Below, in pieces: positions 25,584 through 34,571 of a stretch of DNA of 39,173 bases. A program made the position numbers and the translations under genes. The stretch covers positions 1 through 39,173 of the forward strand of contig NZ_MPJW01000186.1 in NCBI RefSeq assembly GCF_001945525.1, given 5' to 3'. The first letter of the stretch is position 1. The number at the start of each line of letters is the position of its first letter. Below the pieces are notes generated by a model. That model was not told the origin of the DNA. It worked only from the letters and a program-made list of their open reading frames with translations, and did no database searches. This DNA comes from Ileibacterium valens. GTDB lineage: Bacteria; Bacillota_I; Bacilli_A; Erysipelotrichales; Erysipelotrichaceae.

Positions 25584-26453
25584 ATGACGAATCGACAAAA
25601 AGGAATGCTGTGTATTGTACTGAGCGCTCTTTCCTTTGCACTGATGAACGTTTTTGTAAGACTCGCCGGGGATCTTCCTTCACCGGAAAAAAGCCTGTTT
25701 CGAAATCTGATTGCGGTGATGGCTGCCGGATTTGTTCTGATGAAAAACCATCAGAATCTTCATTATCCTAAAGCAGCCTGGCTCAATCTGATTCTTCGTT
25801 CCGCTTTTGGTACCTTAGGAATTCTCTGCAACTTCTATGCGGTGGATCATCTTTTATTAGCGGATGCTTCAGCGATTCAGAAGCTGGTTCCCTTTATCAC
25901 CATTGTGGTCAGTGTCTTTTTACTTAAGGAAAAGCCAACCCGGCTTCAGGTGATATTAGTCATCCTGGCTTTTTCCTGTTCCCTACTGATCATCAAACCA
26001 AGCTTTTCAAATGCTGATCTGGGTGCAAGTCTGGTTCAGGTTGTCGGGGCGATCGGAGCTGGAACAGCCTATGTCTATGTTCGAAAACTGACCTTGCAGG
26101 GAGTTGATAAATCGAAAATCATCTTCTTCTTTTCTGCCTTTTCCCTGCTGGCTTTTATTCCGCTGACCATGCTCGATTTCAAAATGCCAACACTGACTCA
26201 GCTTGTATGTCTGATCATGGCTGGAATCATGGCTACATTTGGGCAATATTCTGTTACTTACGCTTACAGCTTTGCTCCAGCCTCTCAGATTTCAATCTGT
26301 GACTATACGCAAATTATATTTTCGGCAATCTTGGGCTTCTTCTTTTTCGGTCAAGTTGCAGACTGGATGTCCTGGTTGGGTTACGCTGCTTTAATTGCCT
26401 TAGCCTTCATCAATTACCTGGCTGGTCTTAAAAAGACAAAGCTTTCCTCTTAG
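25584..26453 (+). CDS. DMT-superfamily (EamA) transporter
   Basis: A 289-residue membrane protein with ten predicted helices arranged as two EamA repeats (about 5-135 and 145-280). The first repeat ends with the typical ADASAIQKLVPFITIVVSVFLLKEKPTRLQ and the second with the equivalent ASQISICDYTQIIFSAILGFFFFGQ. EamA proteins export or import small metabolites such as amino acids or sugars; the substrate cannot be read from sequence. AAAGGA lies nine bases before the ATG. The 218 bp upstream contain no recognisable riboswitch. Monocistronic; a strong hairpin follows. Confidence 0.9.
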   Translation: MTNRQKGMLCIVLSALSFALMNVFVRLAGDLPSPEKSLFRNLIAVMAAGFVLMKNHQNLHYPKAAWLNLILRSAFGTLGILCNFYAVDHLLLADASAIQKLVPFITIVVSVFLLKEKPTRLQVILVILAFSCSLLIIKPSFSNADLGASLVQVVGAIGAGTAYVYVRKLTLQGVDKSKIIFFFSAFSLLAFIPLTMLDFKMPTLTQLVCLIMAGIMATFGQYSVTYAYSFAPASQISICDYTQIIFSAILGFFFFGQVADWMSWLGYAALIALAFINYLAGLKKTKLSS

Positions 26454-26510
26454 TCAAGTTATAAAATTTTCCAATTGAAAATTCTCTTATAAACAGCTCT
26501 GAACCAGCAC

Positions 26511-26555
26511 AAAAAGTCCCTGAATTCTGAATGAACAGAATGCCAGGGACTTTTT
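26511..26555. terminator. Bidirectional terminator between the DMT gene and the feo operon
   Basis: AAAAAGTCCCTG (26511-26522) and CAGGGACTTTTT (26544-26555) form a perfect 12-bp stem. ATTCTG/CAGAAT (26524-26529, 26536-26541) adds an inner helix. Both strands carry T tracts. Confidence 0.9.
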
Positions 26556-26603
26556 GTATTGTCATCAAATTGATACTTAGCTGCTATTTTGCGTAAAACG
26601 CAA

Positions 26604-26801
26604 TCAACGGCAGCAGCAATTTCCTTCTGAATCAGATGGGTTATTTTTTTTGCGTTTAAAAGATTTAAAACCGTTTTGACCAGAACAGGATCCATTGCAT
26701 GTGCCGCATGAACAGCAGGTTTTACGTTGTTGAATGGAGCGAACAGCAAGAACCAGCAAAATCAGAACGCCGGTCAGGATTACTATATCCGTTAGATTCA
26801 T
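26604..26801 (-). CDS. FeoB-associated Cys-rich membrane protein
   Basis: A 65-residue protein with one N-terminal membrane helix (IVILTGVLILLVLAV) followed by a Cys-rich tail: CCSCGTCNGSCSG near residues 29-41 and a terminal NCCCR. This is the signature of the small proteins encoded after feoB in many Firmicutes. The role is unproven; an iron-handling or FeoC-like function is suggested. It lies 80 bp after feoB and is probably the last gene of the operon. Confidence 0.85.
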   Translation of the reverse strand: MNLTDIVILTGVLILLVLAVRSIQQRKTCCSCGTCNGSCSGQNGFKSFKRKKNNPSDSEGNCCCR

Positions 26802-26881
26802 TCAATTTACCTCCATTTTTTAAAGATGAAATTTCTTAGTTCCTGTAAAAGAACAAAAAACGGATTTTGAGTTTGATCTAT

Positions 26882-29026
26882 TTAAGCTCCTGCTTCTACG
26901 AGGTTTTTAGAAGCAGTTTTCCGATCCGTATATGGTTTAACCATTCGAGCAATATAAATAATCAGAATCACAACAGCAATCATCGTCCAGATTCCAAATG
27001 TTCCATAGAATAGCAGACTTCCAAGCTGATAAACGATAAGAGCCATGGACCATGCAAAGAACATCTGCCATCCAAGAGCCATCCAGGACCACTTTGATGA
27101 ATTCATCTCTTTAAACAAAGTAGAAACTGCGGCCAGACATGGAGCATCCAGCAGGTTAAACACAAGGAAAGAAAAAGCTGCCAGAAAATTTGGAAACATC
27201 ACCATAATGGCAGACCACAGTTCAGGAACTTCTCCTGTATCATCTGCTACGTTGACGAGCACTCCCATAGTAGATACAATCTGCTCTTTGGCGACAAATC
27301 CAGAAAGGGATGCGGCTGCGGCCTGCCAGTTCCCCCATCCCAAAGGAGCAAAAAGGAATGCAATTGAACTACCGATTTTTGCGAGTAAAGAATCCTGAAT
27401 ATCAACCATCTGCAGTCCCTGAGATGTGATTCCATAGGTGGATAAGAACCAGGTGACTACACAGCAGGCAAACAGAATCGTTCCAGCCTTTTTAATGAAA
27501 TGAAGACACCTTTCCCAGGTCTGTCTTAAAACATTCATCACTTTGGGCCAGTGATAAGACGGCAGCTCCATAATAAAAGGAGCGGTTTCTCCTGCAAACC
27601 AGCGAGTATGTCTTAATACCAGTGCGGAAATTATGATCGCAACAATTCCAAACATATACGTGGCCCAGGCAATCTGCCATGAAGCACTCACTCCTGAAAT
27701 CGCCCCAGCAATCATTGCGATAATAGGCAACTTAGCTGAGCAGGGCATGGAGGTGGTAACGATCATCGTCATACGGCGCTCTTTTTCATTTTCAATGGTA
27801 CGGGCAGCCATAATTCCGGGAATTCCGCAGCCAGTAGAGATCATAAACGAGATAAAAGATTTTCCGGAAAGTCCAAGCTTTCGAAAGATTCGATCCATGA
27901 TAAAAGCAATGCGGCTCATATAACCACAGTCTTCGAGAAACGAAAGACATAAAAACATCATTACCATTTGCGGCAGGAATCCAAATGGAGCTCCTAATCC
28001 TCCAATAATTCCATCAACAACTAATGAAATGACAGGTTCGCTGGCATGAACCGATTCAAAAAAGGAAGTCATCCCACCTTGCAGCCATTCACCAACGATC
28101 ACATCGTTGACAAAATCTGTAGCTGGCGTTCCAACCAGATTCAAGGACAAATAATAGACAACTGCCATTACTGCCATAAATATCGGAATCGCCAGGAAAC
28201 GATTGGTTACAATCCGGTCAATCTTATCGCTGATCGTCAAATGGAAACCTTTTTTCTTCTTATAAACATTTTGAAGATTTTTTTCGATAAAGCTGTATCT
28301 CTGGTCCGCAATAATCCCTTCAGGTTCATCATCAAATTTCTGTTCCAGCTCCTTCTGGACCTTTTCAAGATGGTTCAGCTGCTCTGAAGACAGATTTTGC
28401 CTTTCTAAAATATATTCATCATTTTCCAGAAGACGTATGGCTTTCCAGCGCTTAAATACCGGTTCAATAATCATCGATTCAATTTTCTTTATCGCTTCTT
28501 CAATCGCTGGATCAAATTGAACTCTGCAATTAACCGGTTGATGTAAGGCTGCTTTTAAGGCAGCTGCAGCAGCTTCTTTAGTTCCTTTGTTTTTAGAAGC
28601 GCTCATTTCGATCACAGGTATTCCTAAATTATTCGATAGAGCATCTACGTCAATTGTTTCATTTCGGTTCTCGATAACATCCATCATATTTAATGCGATA
28701 ACCATCGGAATACCCAGTTCAGCCAGCTGTGTGGATAGATAAAGATTTCTTTCCAGGTTAGAAGCATCCACAATATTCAGGATCACATCTGGGTGTTCCT
28801 GAATCAGGTAATTTCTTGCGATTCTCTCTTCAGGACTATAGGGGGAAAGCGAATAAACGCCAGGCAGATCCTGAACAATCACTTTTGGATTCTCTTTTAA
28901 TTTTCCCTCCTTTTTCTCTACGGTTACACCTGGCCAGTTTCCAACATATTGGTTGGAACCGGTCAATGCATTGAATAAAGTCGTTTTTCCACTGTTTGGA
29001 TTTCCAGCTAATGCAATTTTCATCAT
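26882..29026 (-). CDS. feoB: Ferrous iron transporter FeoB
   Basis: GTP-dependent Fe2+ importer of the cytoplasmic membrane, 714 residues. The N-terminal G domain shows G1 GNPNSGKTT (8-16), G3 DLPG (53-56) and G4 NMMD (113-116). A guanine-dissociation-inhibitor helical segment (about 170-270) precedes two Gate regions, including FISTGCGIPGIMAARTI with the conserved Cys, and the C-terminal helices. The start is the ATG at 29026 or the adjacent ATG at 29023; the latter is better spaced from AAGGA. It lies 17 bp after the second feoA. Confidence 0.96.
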   Translation of the reverse strand: MMKIALAGNPNSGKTTLFNALTGSNQYVGNWPGVTVEKKEGKLKENPKVIVQDLPGVYSLSPYSPEERIARNYLIQEHPDVILNIVDASNLERNLYLSTQLAELGIPMVIALNMMDVIENRNETIDVDALSNNLGIPVIEMSASKNKGTKEAAAAALKAALHQPVNCRVQFDPAIEEAIKKIESMIIEPVFKRWKAIRLLENDEYILERQNLSSEQLNHLEKVQKELEQKFDDEPEGIIADQRYSFIEKNLQNVYKKKKGFHLTISDKIDRIVTNRFLAIPIFMAVMAVVYYLSLNLVGTPATDFVNDVIVGEWLQGGMTSFFESVHASEPVISLVVDGIIGGLGAPFGFLPQMVMMFLCLSFLEDCGYMSRIAFIMDRIFRKLGLSGKSFISFMISTGCGIPGIMAARTIENEKERRMTMIVTTSMPCSAKLPIIAMIAGAISGVSASWQIAWATYMFGIVAIIISALVLRHTRWFAGETAPFIMELPSYHWPKVMNVLRQTWERCLHFIKKAGTILFACCVVTWFLSTYGITSQGLQMVDIQDSLLAKIGSSIAFLFAPLGWGNWQAAAASLSGFVAKEQIVSTMGVLVNVADDTGEVPELWSAIMVMFPNFLAAFSFLVFNLLDAPCLAAVSTLFKEMNSSKWSWMALGWQMFFAWSMALIVYQLGSLLFYGTFGIWTMIAVVILIIYIARMVKPYTDRKTASKNLVEAGA

Positions 29027-29043
29027 CTGTTCCTTATCCTTTC

Positions 29044-29277
29044 TCAGGCATTGATTGTTTCAACTTCAATAAGCTGACCTTCGTTTTTGCGAATGGTCAG
29101 TTCATATCCCCGAACATGAATTTCAACCGGATCTCCCAATGGGGCCGCTTTTCGAACCGAAAACTCTGTATTTCGGATCATTCCCATATCCATAATTCGT
29201 CGTTTTAAAGCTCCATTGCCATGAATCCGGAGAACTTTAGCATTGGTTCCCGGCTTAAGATCTTTCAGTGTCAGCAT
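29044..29277 (-). CDS. feoA: FeoA-type SH3-like iron-transport protein (second copy)
   Basis: A 77-residue FeoA domain protein (LKDLKPGTNAKVLRIHGNGALKRRIMDMGMIRNTEFSVRKAAPLGDPVEIHVRGYELTIRK), with the conserved RRxxDMGxxxG-like turn and the GDPVEIxVRGxxLxIR strand. It acts on the cytosolic side with FeoB. The start at 29277 is used because AGGAAAGGA lies six to eight bases upstream; a longer frame from 29295 would begin directly at the preceding gene's stop codon. This copy is the more canonical of the two FeoA proteins. Confidence 0.9.
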   Translation of the reverse strand: MLTLKDLKPGTNAKVLRIHGNGALKRRIMDMGMIRNTEFSVRKAAPLGDPVEIHVRGYELTIRKNEGQLIEVETINA

Positions 29278-29295
29278 TTTTATTCCTTTCCTCAT

Positions 29296-29517
29296 CTAGT
29301 CAGTAAGTTCAACTTCGATTCGCTTTGCCAGACGGCTATCCAGTGCCAATCGGCTTGAACGAATTTCAATAATCATATTTCTTCTACAAGACTGCAGAAC
29401 CCGCACAGGCGTTCTTTCAATCAGCCCCAGAGATCTAAGATGTTTCAAATCTTTATCCTGACCTCTGATTTTTGTAATCACACAGTTTTCGAGTGGTTTA
29501 ACAAAAATCAATGGCAT
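29296..29517 (-). CDS. FeoA-type protein (first copy, divergent)
   Basis: A 73-residue FeoA-like protein (PLIFVKPLENCVITKIRGQDKDLKHLRSLGLIERTPVRVLQSCRRNMIIEIRSSRLALDSRLAKRIEVEL). It has the LRSLGL turn and the terminal R-LALDxxLAxxI strand. It is shorter and more diverged than the downstream copy. GGAGG lies eight bases before the ATG at 29517; an upstream TTG (29532) is less likely. It is the first gene of feoA-feoA-feoB-Cys-rich. FeoB systems with two separate FeoA proteins are known in Firmicutes and may form a heteromeric regulator. Confidence 0.85.
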   Translation of the reverse strand: MPLIFVKPLENCVITKIRGQDKDLKHLRSLGLIERTPVRVLQSCRRNMIIEIRSSRLALDSRLAKRIEVELTD

Positions 29518-29543
29518 ATCCCTTACCTCCAAAGTTTGCGATA

Positions 29544-29676
29544 GCTAACTAATTCACAAACTGAGTTTACGACGACTAACTGCTAAATTCAAATGCATGT
29601 TTGCTTTAACTAACTCCTTTTGCATGCCCTGTTTAAAATTCATTCCACTTCCTTCAAATGTTTACTTAGGTAAACA
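29544..29676 (-). promoter_or_regulatory. Candidate metal-responsive control region of the feo operon
   Basis: Most of the 29533-29887 gap. It contains an 18-bp perfect-armed palindrome, TGTTTAC-TTAG-GTAAACA (29659-29676), and three CTAACT motifs (at 29545, 29576 and 29612) spaced about 31-36 bp apart. The sequences resemble DtxR/MntR-type boxes more than the Fur box. A DtxR-family iron repressor is the natural expectation for feo, but no regulator gene is in the window. Confidence 0.45.
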
Positions 29677-29789
29677 GTCCTTAAGTGGCATCTTCTGCTG
29701 AATAATCAACGTTCATTCCAATCTTGACTCACTTACTATCGCCAGATCTCATTCATAGTGGTGCATGGTTAGGCAGTGCAGGCAAAATG

Positions 29790-29821
29790 AAAAAAAGTCT
29801 TATCCATTTGATGGATAAGAC
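29790..29821 (-). terminator. Terminator after the 80-residue coiled-coil gene
   Basis: GTCTTATCCAT (29797-29807), TTG loop, ATGGATAAGAC (29811-29821). Read on the minus strand the stem is followed by six to seven T residues. Confidence 0.85.
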
Positions 29822-29887
29822 CGCCTGTATGACCTGATTTACCACAATATGTTCAATCAGAGCACGTTTGAATTTTTCAATCGTTTT

Positions 29888-30130
29888 TTAATTGCTCATT
29901 TCTGTACGAATTTTTTCGAGCATTTCTTCTTCACTGGCAATTTCTGTCTTTAGTTCTTCAGCCGCCTGGTTGGCATAGGCAACCACATTCGGCATTCCCT
30001 GAATCCGTTTTGCAACGTCATCTAATTGTTTGAGCATATTCTGTTTTTCCTTGATCGATGAGTTGATGACCTCGTATTTTTTTGCCAGATCTACAATTTC
30101 CCTTAATTTTGCATCCAGATTTTTGTCCAT
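29888..30130 (-). CDS. Small coiled-coil protein, function unknown
   Basis: An 80-residue, highly charged helical protein (Glu/Lys/Gln rich) with heptad-like spacing of Leu, Ile and Val through residues 5-45 and 55-78, interrupted by a short PNVVAYANQ segment. The layout recalls YlbF/YmcA-type small helical proteins, but the match is too weak to assign. GGAGAAG lies just before the ATG, and a good terminator follows, so it is probably a real single-gene transcript. The 263-bp gap up to rpoN shows nothing I recognise. Confidence 0.65.
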   Translation of the reverse strand: MDKNLDAKLREIVDLAKKYEVINSSIKEKQNMLKQLDDVAKRIQGMPNVVAYANQAAEELKTEIASEEEMLEKIRTEMSN

Positions 30131-30393
30131 ATCTGCTTCTCCTTTCCATTTCGATTGCTTACCTTAATTATCGAATGATTTTTACAGGCATTGTGGCGCT
30201 TTGACCAGAATTTACAGAATACATTTTTTTCTGAGTTGTGCTTACTGGTTAAAGATCCAAACTTCATTTTTCAGATGCCTTTTTAAATCGAATTAAAAGC
30301 TCAATTCGATCCTGGCTGGATAGAAACTGGTGATGGATGGATTTGATGAAAAAAGGGATAGGAGAAAATCTATTTTTGAAGCTGATCAGTCTT

Positions 30394-31665
30394 TTAATAT
30401 CTGTTGTTTTGATATTGCTTTTTTCTTTTCCTGGAACTGGGAATATTCATCTCTTTTCGATACTTTGCAATTGTACGTCTTGACGCAAACAATTCCATCT
30501 CCTCTAAAGAAACTGAAATTTCTTCATCAAGATAAGGTTCTTCTGGATTTTCCTGATCGATCAATAGCTTCATTGCCCGTACGACTGCAGATTTTGAAGT
30601 TCCCTGACGAGTCTGAGAATCAAAGAGCGAATAAAAAGAAATTACTTTTCCATCCATCTCATAATACTTATCTTTTAGTGTTCGTGCGATTGTTGAAACA
30701 TGAAGGCCTGTTCTTTCTGACAGATCGCGCAAGGTACAAGGATTCTTCTCGATGCCATACATCAGATGACTTTCCTGGATGGACATCAATTCATTAACCA
30801 CAATCATCAAAGTCTGATTCCTTTTATTGATGGAATCAATAAAAAAGTGTGCCTGCCTGAAATACTCCCTGAGTTCAGCTGATGTATCTTTTTGCTTTTC
30901 GAATAATTCAATCTCTGGCAGCGCGGCTGGCTGAATCTGCAGATGATCATCTTCAACTGTAACAATGACTTCTGGCAACCGGGAAACTGCCGGTGAAGTG
31001 TCATACTCAGAACATGGATAAGGATTGCATCTTCTGACCTGTTCAAACAGTTCGTGGACTCTTTCAATAGAAAGATCCATTCTTTTTGCGATTCCTTCAA
31101 AGTTCTGAACAATGATCAGATCCTGACAGTTTTCAATCATCCATGCAGCCTGATCAAGATTCTTCATGTGCAGCTGAATGGCTATCGCATTCATGTTTGA
31201 ACTTGCCGCCACTCCATAAGGTTCAAAACTTTGCACCAGGTGAAGGCCTTTTAAAAACAGCTCAAAATTCATATGCAGGTATTTTGAACCTTCGATTGGA
31301 TCTTCTGTATAAAAACCATGTTCATCAAGAGATTCGATGATATAGCGAGCTGCTTTTATTTCCGGACCATCTTTTTGAAGCCGAAGCTGAGAATCAAGTT
31401 CTTCCTTCAGGCTTTTCTTGCTTGTCTGATTATCCCAGAAGTTCTCGCTGAGCGAACCTTCTACTGATATATACGGATTACTATCTGCTATGTCCCGGAT
31501 CTGATCAAGCAGTTCAGCTTTTGACATGGACAGAACACGAAGGTATTCCCCATGTTTTGAATTGAAGTTTTGAAGCTGCTGCATTGATGGCTTCATCAAC
31601 AACGTATTTTTCATCATCTTCATTATACGAAAATCAATTCTATTTCCTACACATTCAAAAATCAT
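30394..31665 (-). CDS. rpoN: RNA polymerase sigma-54 factor (RpoN)
   Basis: Directs RNA polymerase to -24/-12 promoters and needs an AAA+ activator. The 423-residue protein has a Gln/Leu-rich region I (LLMKPSMQQLQNFNSKHGEYLRVLSMSKAELLDQI), a core-binding domain, the CBD segment FFIDSINKRNQTLMIVVNELMSIQ, a helix-turn-helix (TLRDLSERTGLHVSTIARTLKDKY), and the RpoN box ASRRTIAKYRKEMNIPSSRKRKK. It is slightly short for the family. The first ATG (31665) has GGATGAG upstream; Met15 or later are alternatives with no ribosome site. It is divergent, by 84 bp, from a LevR-type activator whose target promoter is also in the window, so it may be dedicated to this locus. Confidence 0.95.
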   Translation of the reverse strand: MIFECVGNRIDFRIMKMMKNTLLMKPSMQQLQNFNSKHGEYLRVLSMSKAELLDQIRDIADSNPYISVEGSLSENFWDNQTSKKSLKEELDSQLRLQKDGPEIKAARYIIESLDEHGFYTEDPIEGSKYLHMNFELFLKGLHLVQSFEPYGVAASSNMNAIAIQLHMKNLDQAAWMIENCQDLIIVQNFEGIAKRMDLSIERVHELFEQVRRCNPYPCSEYDTSPAVSRLPEVIVTVEDDHLQIQPAALPEIELFEKQKDTSAELREYFRQAHFFIDSINKRNQTLMIVVNELMSIQESHLMYGIEKNPCTLRDLSERTGLHVSTIARTLKDKYYEMDGKVISFYSLFDSQTRQGTSKSAVVRAMKLLIDQENPEEPYLDEEISVSLEEMELFASRRTIAKYRKEMNIPSSRKRKKQYQNNRY

Positions 31666-31690
31666 ATCTCATCCAATCTCAGATGTGGGA

Positions 31691-31717
31691 TAATTGAATA
31701 ATCTATAGATTCAATTA
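31691..31717. promoter_or_regulatory. Palindromes in the rpoN/levR divergent region
   Basis: TAATTGAAT (31691-31699) and ATTCAATTA (31709-31717) form a 9-bp inverted repeat. A perfect 12-bp palindrome, AATCTATAGATT (31700-31711), overlaps it. A likely operator shared by rpoN and the activator gene; no -24/-12 promoter is seen here. Confidence 0.45.
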
Positions 31718-31749
31718 AAAACAACCGCTCAGAAAAGGAATTTGAAATT

Positions 31750-34509
31750 ATGGAAGGTAAAATTATTTCCTATCTTAATGCCTGTATGAATCATGATGAC
31801 TTGCCGTTAACCAGTGCCGTTCGATGTGCCAAAGCTTTGAAGGCAAGCCGAGTTGATGTGACTGCATGCATGAATAAATTGGTTCAGTCCAATGATCTTG
31901 TTCGGATACTGAGCCGCCCCTATCTCTATGTTCCTGTTTCATGGTTATCTGAACATTATATTTATACTGATCAATCGGAGTTTGCTTCCGTATCGGAATT
32001 CATGCAACTGTTTGAAAAGCAGACAACCAATACTCAGGATCCATTTGATCAGCTGGTTGGAAATCATCATTCTCTGAAACCAATGATCTCGCAGCTGAAA
32101 GCTGCAATCTCCTACCCACCAGAAGGTTTGCCTATTCTTCTAAAAGGGCCTACGGGAACAGGAAAATCAAAAATGGCCGCTTTAGCCTATGACTGGGCTA
32201 AGCAGAAAGGTCTTCTAAAAGAAGGTGCTCAGTTTGTTCAGCTCAACTGCTCTGAGTACGCCAATAACCCAGAACTGTTAAATGCGAGTCTGTTTGGTTA
32301 TGTCAAAGGAGCCTTTACCGGAGCCGATAAGGATACCAGTGGTCTTGCTGCCTTAGCTGATGGTGGAATTTTGTTTCTCGATGAAGTTCATAATCTTTCT
32401 GCACAATCTCAGGAAAAGCTGTTCCATTTGATGGATCAGGGAATATACCACCAGATGGGTGACAACGAAAACACTCTTTATTCCCATTGCCGCATGATCT
32501 TTGCAACAACTGAAGATCCGGATCAGGTGCTGCTTCGAACGTTAATGCGGCGGATACCGATCGTGATTGAAATTCCTTCCTTAAAGGAAAGAGGAAGAAG
32601 GGAACGAATTGCCCTGATCGCTCGCCTGATTGAGCAGGAACAAAAACGGCTTAACCGTCCAATTCAGCTTTCCGGTTCGGTTTATGATCTTTTGCTCAAT
32701 GCAGAAGTTCCAGGCAATATCGGTGAATTAAAATCGATTATCCAGTTTTGCTGCGTAAATGCCTTTTTTGAAGCGGATTCACTGGTTCGAATCAATCTGC
32801 ACCATGTTCCTTATAAGCTGATTTCTCAGCGGTCAATTACTGAAGCTCATCACCAGAATGTCCTGGATTTTTATACGGTAGAACAGTTGATTCAGCTCTA
32901 TGACAAGGACCAGAAAGCAATTTTATTCAGTAATCAGCTGCTTGAATTGTTTCAGGAACGTAATGCTGCTTCACAAGACGTATCCGCTTCATTGATTTTG
33001 CAGATGCGTGTTTTATTAATGAAGCATCTGGATGAAAGAATCGAAGAATCCTCTGAATCCGAGCACTCCTATTGCTGGATGGCCCTCAACCAGGCTTTCA
33101 CTTACCTTCAGGGCAAATCTCAGGATTCCAGAGATCCAGCCAGGCTTCTGGCACTGGCCTGGTTGATTCAGGAAATCTGTTTTAATGACATTGAGTATCA
33201 GAACTGGTCAATCTGCCATGAAGACGAATGCCAGCTCATTCTTAATGAACTCGAAAAGACGTATTTTAAGACTTTTCGAAGTGCCCAGGAAATCTGCCTG
33301 TTTTTACAATCTGCAGTTGAACTTTATATCTATCCCATGGTCATTATCATCATTTTCCTGTTTCTGATTGATCCGATTGAACAGGATGTTTATAAAGGAA
33401 GAGCACTTCTGATTGCCGCGCATGGTTTCTCAACCGCCAGTTCAATTGCAGATGCAGCCAATCAGCTGCTTGGAGATACCGTATTTGATGCCATTGACAT
33501 GCCAATCACCAGTTCTGTTGATGATGTGATTGAAAAGGTTCAAACCTATGCAGGCCGGTTTCCTCATCTTGAAGAGCTGATTCTTCTTGTCGATATGGGC
33601 AGTCTTGAAAGCATTCTGGATGGACTGAATTCATTAGAATGCTCCATCGGGCTGATTGATCACGTCTCGACACCTGTCGCTTTAGAAATTGGAACTCTTG
33701 TAAGTCAAAGAGAAGAGCTTGAATCCATGCTCGACAAAGTTTGCAAGCTTTCCTGTTCAGGCTACCGGCTGCGTCCTTCAATGCGCAAAAAGCCTGCAAT
33801 TGTCTGCTGCTGCGCAAGCGGAATCGGTACCGCGCGGCGTCTTGAATCACTGATCCAGTCTTCATTGCCTTCGGATTGCGATATTCGAGTATTATCTGTG
33901 AGCTATCCGCATCTGCTGCAGGAAAAGAAATCTAGTTCAGTCTTTCAAAAATGGAATGTCGTCTGTCTGGTTGGCACCTTGAATCCAAACTTGAAAGATG
34001 TCACTTTTATCAGCGTTGAAGACCTGATCATTCGTGATCACTTTATCCTGCTTGAGTCCTGTCTGGAAGGACTGTTTACAAAAGAACAGTCGGCTGAATT
34101 CCAGAAAAAACTGCTCAAAAATTTCTCGTTATATAACCTGATGTCTGAGCTGACCGTCCTAAATCCTCAAAAGCTGCTTGAACAGATTACCCCCTGTGTT
34201 GAACAGCTCCAAAATGATCTAAAGATCACTTTAAGTTCAACAACATGCATCGGACTTTATGTCCACATTTCCTGTCTGATCGAAAGAATTGCATTCAATC
34301 AGACGGAGGCGAAAAACCAGAATCTGGATTTAAATCCAGATTTACCAGCAAATCCAGAGCTTCGTCGCTTTATCCGTCTTTGCCGGGAATGTTTCAGATC
34401 CATCGAATCGCAATATCGGGTACGGATTCCGGATTCAGAAATCGCCTATATTTATGAATACATTCGTCATGATTCTCAAAACGAGGATTCAGAAACCGCT
34501 GATTTTTAA
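31750..34509 (+). CDS. LevR-type sigma-54-dependent PTS regulator
   Basis: A 919-residue activator. An N-terminal winged-helix-like domain (1-70) precedes an AAA+ domain with Walker A GPTGTGKS (133-140), the sigma-54 contact loop GAFTGA (187-192) and Walker B LFLDEVH (208-214). Next comes a PRD-like region (about 430-545), then a mannose-EIIA-like domain with His558 in LIAAHGFSTAS, an EIIB-like domain with CCCASGIGTARRL near residue 690, and a C-terminal PRD2 containing GLYVHISCLIERI. Phosphorylation of these sites by the PTS would couple activity to substrate and carbon supply. It is close to LevR (about 935 residues) and the Salmonella GfrR/DgaR group. The target is the downstream PTS operon. 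Confidence 0.93.
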   Translation: MEGKIISYLNACMNHDDLPLTSAVRCAKALKASRVDVTACMNKLVQSNDLVRILSRPYLYVPVSWLSEHYIYTDQSEFASVSEFMQLFEKQTTNTQDPFDQLVGNHHSLKPMISQLKAAISYPPEGLPILLKGPTGTGKSKMAALAYDWAKQKGLLKEGAQFVQLNCSEYANNPELLNASLFGYVKGAFTGADKDTSGLAALADGGILFLDEVHNLSAQSQEKLFHLMDQGIYHQMGDNENTLYSHCRMIFATTEDPDQVLLRTLMRRIPIVIEIPSLKERGRRERIALIARLIEQEQKRLNRPIQLSGSVYDLLLNAEVPGNIGELKSIIQFCCVNAFFEADSLVRINLHHVPYKLISQRSITEAHHQNVLDFYTVEQLIQLYDKDQKAILFSNQLLELFQERNAASQDVSASLILQMRVLLMKHLDERIEESSESEHSYCWMALNQAFTYLQGKSQDSRDPARLLALAWLIQEICFNDIEYQNWSICHEDECQLILNELEKTYFKTFRSAQEICLFLQSAVELYIYPMVIIIIFLFLIDPIEQDVYKGRALLIAAHGFSTASSIADAANQLLGDTVFDAIDMPITSSVDDVIEKVQTYAGRFPHLEELILLVDMGSLESILDGLNSLECSIGLIDHVSTPVALEIGTLVSQREELESMLDKVCKLSCSGYRLRPSMRKKPAIVCCCASGIGTARRLESLIQSSLPSDCDIRVLSVSYPHLLQEKKSSSVFQKWNVVCLVGTLNPNLKDVTFISVEDLIIRDHFILLESCLEGLFTKEQSAEFQKKLLKNFSLYNLMSELTVLNPQKLLEQITPCVEQLQNDLKITLSSTTCIGLYVHISCLIERIAFNQTEAKNQNLDLNPDLPANPELRRFIRLCRECFRSIESQYRVRIPDSEIAYIYEYIRHDSQNEDSETADF
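34431..34499 (+). promoter_or_regulatory. Candidate activator-binding repeats upstream of the sigma-54 promoter
   Basis: GGATTCAGAAATCGC (34431-34445) and GGATTCAGAAACCGC (34485-34499) are 54 bp apart, about five helical turns, and lie about 75-140 bp upstream of the -24 element, an ideal place for enhancer sites. They fall within the end of the activator's coding region and both encode Asp-Ser-Glu, so coding coincidence is possible. Confidence 0.35.
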
Positions 34510-34526
34510 TCGGCGGCTTTTTTTGC
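34496..34526 (+). terminator. Terminator overlapping the activator stop codon
   Basis: CCGCTGATT and AATCGGCGG (one G-U pair) around the stop codon, then CTTTTTTT. It separates the activator transcript from the PTS operon. Confidence 0.7.
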
Positions 34527-34571
34527 GAAATTTTTCAAAAATTTTTTTAATTTTTTCTGATTCCCTCTCTG

